A stretch of 8,874 nucleotides of DNA from the NCBI GenBank assembly GCA_007375925.1, contig VMFH01000015.1, positions 1-8,874 on the forward strand, written 5' to 3'. This document shows positions 5,406-8,874 of this stretch, in pieces (position 1 is the stretch's first letter; every line of letters starts with the position of its first letter). The translations under genes were made by a program, and so were the position numbers. The notes under the pieces were generated by a model. The model ran no database searches. It was not told the origin of the DNA and saw only the letters and a program-made list of their open reading frames with translations. This DNA is from Parcubacteria group bacterium Gr01-1014_72. Its GTDB lineage: Bacteria > Patescibacteriota > Minisyncoccia > Phycocordibacterales > VMFH01.

Positions 5406-6668
5406 TTAGCGGCAAGAACCCACCTCAACCATGAGCGGGGTTGCACTCGCATATTTATTGCCAATGTAGATGCGGTAAATGTCAGAAGATGAGGAACCGC
5501 GGAGTTCAATGCAACTGCCAAAGCCCGTACCGCTTGAGGTAATGACGAGCGTTGTCGTTCCGCCGGAGGTCTGCATGATGTCGCCGACAACTCCAAGTTG
5601 GCGGGTGAGGGTGGTTGTGGCGCCGAGACCGACCCTTCCATCTGAGTCAACGAGTATCGCGGTTGTGGTTGCGGTGGCGGTTGAGGTTGAGACAAGGAAC
5701 GTCGCGTTGGTTTGGCTTGCCTGGCCGGAGACCGACAGTGTCCCTGCCGGCGACGTTGTCCCGCCGATGCCGGTGATACCCTGTACGAGGAGGCCGTTTG
5801 ACGGAGCGGCGTTCACTCCGGCGCGATTGCTCCCGATGGCGACATTGCCGGTTACGTCAAGAACGCTCGTGGGAAGGTTGACGCCGCCGATCCCAAGTCT
5901 TCCATTTGAATTAATGATGAGAGCGGTTGTGGTTGCGGTGGCGGTTGAGGTTGAGACAAGGAACGTCGCGTTGGTTTGGCTCGGCGATCCGGAGACCGAC
6001 AGTGTCCCTGCCGGCGACGTTGTCCCGCCGATGCCGGTGATACCCTGTACGAGGAGGCCGTTTGACGGAGCGGCGCTCACCCCGGCGAGGTTGCTCCCGA
6101 TGGCGGCATTGCCGGTTACGTCAAGAACGCTCGTGGGAAGGTTGACGCCGCCGATCCCAAGCCTTCCATTTGAATTAATGATAAGGGCGGTTCCGGTTGC
6201 GGTGGCCGTTGAGGTTGAGACGAGAAAAACGGGCGTTGTGCCTACCGAGATTGCCGAGATGGAGAAACGTCCTCCCGGCGTTGTTGTGCCGATGCCGAGA
6301 AGCGAGCTTGCCGATGTAAGTGTGGTGGTCGCCGAACCGGTGCCCAGACCTAAATCACCGCCGTAGAGATCGAGATCTCCCGAAAGGCTCGTTAAGGTCG
6401 CAGTCAGACCGGTAATAGTCGTCGTAGCCGAACCGGTGCCAAGATTTAACTCACGGCCGTTGACGTTGATGTCATCGGTGAAGTGGGCGATGCCAGTGAC
6501 AGTCAGTGTGCCGCCGGTCTGGATATTGGTGCTAATGGTGGTGGCGCCGTAGACCGAAACGGTGACAAAGAGCAGTGAAATGGTTACCGAGATAAGTGTC
6601 CGAACTACGCTGTCAAACTTCTGCAAGAGGAAGCGGCTCCTTGCGCGAAGCCCTGAAAAAATACTCAT
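5406..6668 (-). CDS. Large beta-repeat surface protein with three 88-residue repeat units
   Basis: Predicted 420-residue exported protein. A positively charged N-terminus (RARSRFLLQK) is followed by a hydrophobic helix at about 23-41 ending in VYGATT, which fits a signal peptide or membrane anchor. The rest is rich in Thr, Ser, Ala and Gly with strand-turn patterns. FLVSTSTATAT recurs at 148, 236 and 324, an exact 88-residue period. Each unit carries LIINSNGRLGIGG, SVLDVTGN.AIGSN, SNGLLVQGITGIGGTTSPAGTLSVSG-type segments. A shorter pair, LGTGSATTT, occurs at 76 and 108. The third unit is cut short and leads to a C-terminal domain with Cys386 (GSCIELRG) and Cys419 (GSCR), the penultimate residue. 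Proteins with such motifs resemble beta-helical fibre or surface-layer-associated proteins of CPR bacteria; no enzymatic motif is seen. The gene starts just downstream (minus strand) of TATACA, only 3 nt before the ATG, too close to be a clean leaderless promoter. Confidence 0.85.
   Translation of the reverse strand: MSIFSGLRARSRFLLQKFDSVVRTLISVTISLLFVTVSVYGATTISTNIQTGGTLTVTGIAHFTDDINVNGRELNLGTGSATTTITGLTATLTSLSGDLDLYGGDLGLGTGSATTTLTSASSLLGIGTTTPGGRFSISAISVGTTPVFLVSTSTATATGTALIINSNGRLGIGGVNLPTSVLDVTGNAAIGSNLAGVSAAPSNGLLVQGITGIGGTTSPAGTLSVSGSPSQTNATFLVSTSTATATTTALIINSNGRLGIGGVNLPTSVLDVTGNVAIGSNRAGVNAAPSNGLLVQGITGIGGTTSPAGTLSVSGQASQTNATFLVSTSTATATTTAILVDSDGRVGLGATTTLTRQLGVVGDIMQTSGGTTTLVITSSGTGFGSCIELRGSSSSDIYRIYIGNKYASATPLMVEVGSCR
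5659..6186. repeat. Tandem duplication, two 264-bp units about 95% identical
   Basis: Units 5659-5922 and 5923-6186 align without gaps and differ at about a dozen positions by eye. A further diverged start of the same unit begins at 6187 (GCGGTT...GGTTGCGGTGGC). The period is 264 bp, exactly 88 codons, so copy number can change without shifting the frame. High DNA identity points to recent duplication or gene conversion. Confidence 0.93.
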
Positions 6669-6805
6669 ACGTGTATACCCCGAGGGGGATTTATTGCTTT
6701 GCTATCTAGTAATATTGGAAGTAAAACACACAACCTCTATCGCCAAAGAAGCGTGTCTATGTGATTTTATTATACACCTCCGCACAACAGCATATTTTCC
6801 TTGCC

Positions 6806-6814
6806 TGTGGATAA
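6806..6814 (-). other. Perfect DnaA-box 9-mer
   Basis: TGTGGATAA on the + strand reads TTATCCACA on the minus strand, the classical DnaA box. A relaxed match, TTATACACC (6770-6778, 8 of 9 to TTATNCACA), lies 28 nt to its left. Two sites do not make an origin, and dnaA is not in the window. It may be chance or a DnaA-responsive site. Confidence 0.35.
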
Positions 6815-6830
6815 GTTTTTAGACGTTTTA

Positions 6831-6932
6831 TTCCGACAAGCGAGGAGCGCCGCGAAAAACGAGCGGAGCGAAGTTTTTCATGGCGGCCGACCCGCTTCGC
6901 CGAAGCTACAGCGAGGCGAGGCGATGTCGGAA
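6831..6932. repeat. Compound palindrome of about 100 bp with nested hairpins
   Basis: The outer arms TTCCGACA (6831-6838) and TGTCGGAA (6925-6932) are exact reverse complements. Inside are GCCGCGAAAAAC facing GTTTTTCATGGCGGC, a stem around a 12-nt loop, and a degenerate hairpin CGCTTCGCC facing AGCGAGGCGAGGCG. The words CTTCGCCGAAGCT and AGCGAGGCGAG are typical of short palindromic repeats scattered in Parcubacteria (from memory). Confidence 0.65.
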
Positions 6933-6947
6933 CAAAGGGTTTAATAC

Positions 6948-6966
6948 CCCGCCCCTCTGGGGCGGG
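6948..6966. repeat. Perfect hairpin, 8-bp arms, 3-nt loop
   Basis: CCCGCCCC (6948-6955) and GGGGCGGG (6959-6966) flank the loop TCT. It looks like a terminator stem, but only AAAG follows on the + strand, and the minus strand has GGTATTAAACC rather than a clean T-run, so termination is uncertain. Confidence 0.7.
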
Positions 6967-6970
6967 AAAG

Positions 6971-7022
6971 TGTGAGTCCGCCGCCGCGGACGAACACAAA
7001 ATGGGTGCAGGGCTTGCCCTGC
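6971..7022. repeat. Two adjacent hairpins before a promoter
   Basis: The first is GTCCGC (6976-6981) with GCGGAC (6986-6991), extended by TGTG/CACA at the edges. The second is GCAGGGC (7007-7013) with GCCCTGC (7016-7022) around a 2-nt spacer. The second covers the -35 hexamer of the promoter at 7014-7041. The same GCAGGGC word returns at 7074-7080. Confidence 0.6.
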
Positions 7023-7041
7023 GGTTAATACCCTTTATACT
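7014..7041 (+). promoter_or_regulatory. Candidate sigma70-type promoter upstream of the methyltransferase gene
   Basis: TTGCCC (7014-7019) and TATACT (7036-7041) are separated by 16 nt, matching 4 of 6 and 5 of 6 consensus bases. The -35 lies within the 7007-7022 hairpin. The methyltransferase ATG is about 190 nt downstream, so a long leader would result; a leader hairpin AGCCCT (7051-7056) / AGGGCT (7076-7081) is possible. Confidence 0.45.
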
Positions 7042-7237
7042 TGTGAAATGAGCCCTACTGTCTCTCGCGCGACGCAGGGCTTTGTAGTATCATGCACCAG
7101 TTATGCCGTTAGAGAAGAAATTAGCCGCACTCATTACAAGTCTTTCCAAGCAAGATGTTCCCTGTCTCGCCAAGCTTCTCTTTTGAGCGCGTTTGAGTGC
7201 GTACCGCTCTGAAGATTATCAATTTTCAAAATAGTGC

Positions 7238-7894
7238 ATGCCGAGTGTTTACGACATTCCATTTTGGGCAAAAGGTTTTTATGACCATAAAGCCCGTTGG
7301 ATTCATTATTACTACCAGGTTCAGTTTGTTGCCAACATTCTCCGCGCATGGCAAGGCGACCGGAACATGTTTCGACTCTTGGAAGTCGGGCCATCTCACG
7401 GGTTTGTTACGCAGTATCTGCGAAAGTTCGGTGTTTCGGTGACGACGATTGACAATAAGAAAGAGTATTCACCAGACATTCTTGGCACGGTTCTCTCAAT
7501 GCCCCTTCAGAGCGATTCATATGACATGATCCTCGTGTGCGAGGTGCTTGAGCATTTGCCCTACGATGCTTTTTCAAAGGCGCTTGCGGAACTCTTTCGC
7601 ACAACACGCTGCTATGTTCTTCTCTCCGTACCAGATGTGAGACGGATACTTTTTAGTATAGAAATAAAGATGCCGTTTTTTAAGTGGTTACACATCACGA
7701 TTCGCATACCCACCTTTCAGAAACACGTATGCCCGGTCCCCGGTGGACACCAATGGGAGATTGGAAAGAAATCCTTTCCACCCGGTCGCATCAGAGATGC
7801 GATCAAATCTGCAGGATTTGCTATTGTTGATGATGTTATGTTCCACGACACTCCCAAAAACCACTACTTCCTGCTGGAGAAGCCGCGAAAGTGA
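7238..7894 (+). CDS. Class I SAM-dependent methyltransferase (Methyltransf_11-like)
   Basis: Predicted 218-residue cytoplasmic methyltransferase. Motif I, the SAM-binding glycine loop, is LLEVGPSHG (47-55). The acidic residue ending strand 2 is D72 in VTTIDNKK. The motif for strand 4 is SDSYDMILVCEVLEHLP (92-108), with the typical D-Y-D and EVLEHL words. The C-terminal half has hydrophobic and aromatic stretches (IKMPFFKWLHITIRIP) and a GGHQWEIGKKSF segment (about 169-180) that may form the acceptor site. A TAG stop in frame six bases before the ATG fixes 7238 as the earliest start; no Shine-Dalgarno site is evident. Composition is AT-richer than the GDP-mannose dehydratase gene to the right. 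Neighbouring glycan genes make sugar or glycolipid methylation likely, but the substrate is not visible and quinone or small-molecule methylation cannot be excluded. Confidence 0.88.
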   Translation: MPSVYDIPFWAKGFYDHKARWIHYYYQVQFVANILRAWQGDRNMFRLLEVGPSHGFVTQYLRKFGVSVTTIDNKKEYSPDILGTVLSMPLQSDSYDMILVCEVLEHLPYDAFSKALAELFRTTRCYVLLSVPDVRRILFSIEIKMPFFKWLHITIRIPTFQKHVCPVPGGHQWEIGKKSFPPGRIRDAIKSAGFAIVDDVMFHDTPKNHYFLLEKPRK

Positions 7895-7933
7895 AGCTGT
7901 TGCGCGGTCACCGCATGACGAGAGGGAGGATTT

Positions 7934-8182
7934 TCAAGAAGGGTTATTTTGTGACGCCTGCCGGTTCTCCGCCTCCTCTTGTTTCTTCTGCCACTCGTGG
8001 AAGGCGCCGGCAGACGTTTGCGGGGCGGCGCTCTCCCGCCGCTCCCGTGCCGCCTCCGCGAGGATTTCCTTTGTTTTCTTTTTCACCTCACGCGCTGGTT
8101 TCGGCGACTCGACTTCTTCGTGCATGAGCTTGAAAAGTTTCCCCGCCTCTTCCTGTGGGATTCGTTTGGGGAATGATTCCAT
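7934..8182 (-). CDS. Small highly charged protein, 82 aa, unknown function
   Basis: I do not recognise a named family. The product is soluble and strongly charged: MESFPKRIPQEEAGKLFKLMHEEVESPKPAREVKKKTKEILAEAARERRE reads as a start with one amphipathic segment (KLFKLMHEEV) and then a long Glu/Lys/Arg/Ala helix. A second charged helix, FHEWQKKQEEAENRQ, lies near the C-terminus. There is no signal peptide or membrane segment. Support for a real gene comes from sensible coding character over its whole length and an extended -10 element 7 nt before the ATG at 8182. The opposite strand reads only Pro/Arg-rich low-complexity sequence. It faces the methyltransferase gene tail to tail (39 nt) and diverges from the GDP-mannose dehydratase gene across 88 nt. 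A nucleic-acid or ribosome-associated role would fit the charge, but that is only a guess. Confidence 0.7.
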   Translation of the reverse strand: MESFPKRIPQEEAGKLFKLMHEEVESPKPAREVKKKTKEILAEAARERRESAAPQTSAGAFHEWQKKQEEAENRQASQNNPS

Positions 8183-8189
8183 GGTGGAG

Positions 8190-8198
8190 AGTATAGCA
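8190..8198 (-). promoter_or_regulatory. Extended -10 element of the small charged-protein gene (leaderless start)
   Basis: On the minus strand TGC (8198-8196) precedes TATACT (8195-8190), a TGnTATACT extended -10 element. Seven bases (CTCCACC) then separate it from the ATG at 8182, so the transcript should begin at or very near the start codon. Confidence 0.65.
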
Positions 8199-8236
8199 TG
8201 GATATTGGAGGTGCCGCACGCGTGCCCTGTCGTACT

Positions 8237-8264
8237 TTGTGAAAAAAATGAGGAGTGGTATAGT
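8237..8264 (+). promoter_or_regulatory. Promoter of the GDP-mannose dehydratase gene (leaderless start)
   Basis: TTGTGA (8237-8242) and TATAGT (8259-8264) are 16 nt apart, with TG at 8256-8257 giving an extended -10. Six bases (GTTTTT) lie between the -10 and ATG 8271, so a leaderless mRNA is predicted. A 10-bp perfect dyad GCACGCGTGC (8216-8225) lies just upstream, between this and the divergent promoter, and could be an operator. Confidence 0.68.
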
Positions 8265-8270
8265 GTTTTT

Positions 8271-8874
8271 ATGAAAGGAAAGAAAGGTCAAAAAAGCGCC
8301 CTCATCACGGGTCTTTCGGGACAGGACGGGTCATACCTTGCAGAGCTTCTGCTTGAGAAAGGCTACCGCGTGTACGGGCTCGTGCGGCGCGGGAGTCAGG
8401 ACCCGCTCGCGCGCCTGCCGCGCGAAGTCCGGAGTAAGGTACGGGTTCTCTACGGAAACCTGCGCGACTCCGCGACACTTCTGCGCGCGCTCGCGGACGC
8501 GAGACCGGATGAGATTTACAATCTTGCGGCGCAGTCGGACGTCGGCATCTCATTCACATGCCCCGAAGAGACGTGGGAGGTGAATTATCACGGCGTTGGG
8601 CGTCTCGTGCATGCGGCGATGAACATTGTTCCGAAGGCGCGCATCTATCAGGCGTCAACGAGCGAGATGTTTGGCGCCTCGCCGCCGCCGCAGAATGAAC
8701 GCTCGCCGTTTCGTCCCGTGTCGCCCTACGGGGAGGCGAAACTTCGCGCGCACGAGGATTTTGTGGTTGGGTATCGGGAGCGGCACGGCCTTTACATCGC
8801 ATCGGGAGTTCTCTTTAATCATGAGTCGCCGCGGCGGGGCGAGCATTTCGTAACGCGCAAAATTACAATCTCTC
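8271..8874 (+). CDS. gmd: GDP-mannose 4,6-dehydratase (3' truncated by window end)
   Basis: NADP-dependent short-chain dehydrogenase family enzyme converting GDP-D-mannose to GDP-4-keto-6-deoxymannose, the precursor of GDP-rhamnose, GDP-fucose and related donors. About 201 residues of an expected 320-350 are present. The Rossmann glycine motif is TGLSGQDGSYLAELL (G14, G17, G20), followed by GYRVYGLVRR (31-40), whose Arg residues fit NADP preference. YNLAAQSDVG (83-92) is the family signature. The catalytic set is complete: T130 and E132 in ASTSEMFG, and Y153 with K157 in PYGEAKLRAHE. GVLFNHESPRRGEHFVTRKI near the edge is characteristic of this enzyme rather than of UDP-glucose epimerases. ATG 8271 lies 6 nt after an extended -10. 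The product would feed the glycosyltransferases in the window, though the link is by proximity only. Confidence 0.93.
   Translation, partial: MKGKKGQKSALITGLSGQDGSYLAELLLEKGYRVYGLVRRGSQDPLARLPREVRSKVRVLYGNLRDSATLLRALADARPDEIYNLAAQSDVGISFTCPEETWEVNYHGVGRLVHAAMNIVPKARIYQASTSEMFGASPPPQNERSPFRPVSPYGEAKLRAHEDFVVGYRERHGLYIASGVLFNHESPRRGEHFVTRKITIS

Larger units (their letters stand above)
6669..7237. other. 569-bp non-coding region with hairpin array between divergent genes
   Basis: I see no convincing gene here on either strand. The left part (6669-6825) is AT-rich and holds TTATACACC (6770-6778) and a perfect DnaA-box 9-mer (6806-6814). The middle (6831-7022) is a row of hairpins, listed separately. 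The right part has a sigma70-like promoter and a 27-codon open frame at 7103-7186 that I do not call as a gene. The genes on either side are transcribed away from this region. Confidence 0.7.

Noticed and set aside
5659..6240. Evenly spaced repeats considered as a CRISPR array
   Set aside because: The repeat unit is 264 bp, has no spacers, and is translated as in-frame 88-residue protein repeats.
5479..6366. A 295-codon + strand open frame opposite the beta-repeat gene
   Set aside because: It is the antisense of the repetitive Thr/Ser/Ala gene. The minus-strand frame has an anchor helix, family-like motifs and a proper C-terminus, so this is a shadow.
6757..6999. An 80-residue minus-strand open frame across the hairpin array
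   Set aside because: Its reading comes from palindromic repeat DNA, is Arg/Ser-rich without structure, and covers nested hairpins; a coding role is unlikely.
7103..7186. A 27-codon open frame (MPLEKKLAALITSL...) downstream of the 7014-7041 promoter
   Set aside because: It is too short to support, has no ribosome binding site, and has no recognisable similarity. It could be a leader peptide or gene remnant, but nothing in sequence decides this.
7891..8127. A + strand open frame starting GTGA at the methyltransferase stop
   Set aside because: The product is Pro/Arg/Ser-rich low complexity, and the minus strand has a better charged-helix protein with a promoter. Coupling through GTGA looks accidental.

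Overview
The window looks like a chromosomal stretch of a Candidate Phyla Radiation (Patescibacteria) bacterium, most likely of the Parcubacteria type. This is inferred from protein style, not from a marker gene. The evidence is a secreted protein with two peptidoglycan-binding repeats of the TGYFG...RFQ...GPKTR form, a Ser/Thr/Ala/Gly-rich repeat surface protein with LGIGGT(T)SP-type motifs, very compact gene spacing with ATGA overlaps, few recognisable Shine-Dalgarno sites, and many short GC-rich palindromes. Base composition is patchy: most genes are roughly 50-65% GC, but about 1141-1845 and much of 6669-7894 are clearly AT-richer.

Layout. Positions 1-1701 (+) hold the tail of a probable membrane protein, a family-4 glycosyltransferase and a small unknown protein, packed as one operon and closed by a rho-independent terminator (1751-1781). 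Positions 1846-4115 (+) hold a second operon: another family-4 glycosyltransferase overlapping a membrane-anchored family-9 (heptosyltransferase-like) glycosyltransferase, with an extended -10 promoter almost touching the first start codon. Positions 4140-6668 (-) hold two exported proteins: a peptidoglycan-binding protein and a large beta-repeat surface protein with a nearly perfect 264-bp tandem duplication. Positions 6669-7237 are a non-coding region with a row of hairpins, one perfect DnaA-box 9-mer and a sigma70-like promoter. After that come a SAM-dependent methyltransferase (+), a small charged protein (-), and the start of a GDP-mannose 4,6-dehydratase gene (+) that runs off the window.

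Together the genes describe cell-envelope building. GDP-mannose dehydratase makes GDP-4-keto-6-deoxymannose, the precursor of deoxyhexose donors. Three glycosyltransferases assemble a surface glycan, and the methyltransferase may modify a sugar or lipid. The two exported proteins sit at the wall or surface.

The most unusual signals are three. (1) Three perfect inverted repeats (14, 16 and 11 bp arms, each with a 3-nt loop) lie inside one glycosyltransferase gene, and intergenic hairpins share the geometry. (2) Three start codons sit 6-7 nt after a TGnTATAnn extended -10 element, which predicts leaderless transcripts. (3) An abrupt GC break lies inside the first glycosyltransferase gene. No CRISPR array, tRNA, rRNA, transposase or phage gene was seen.
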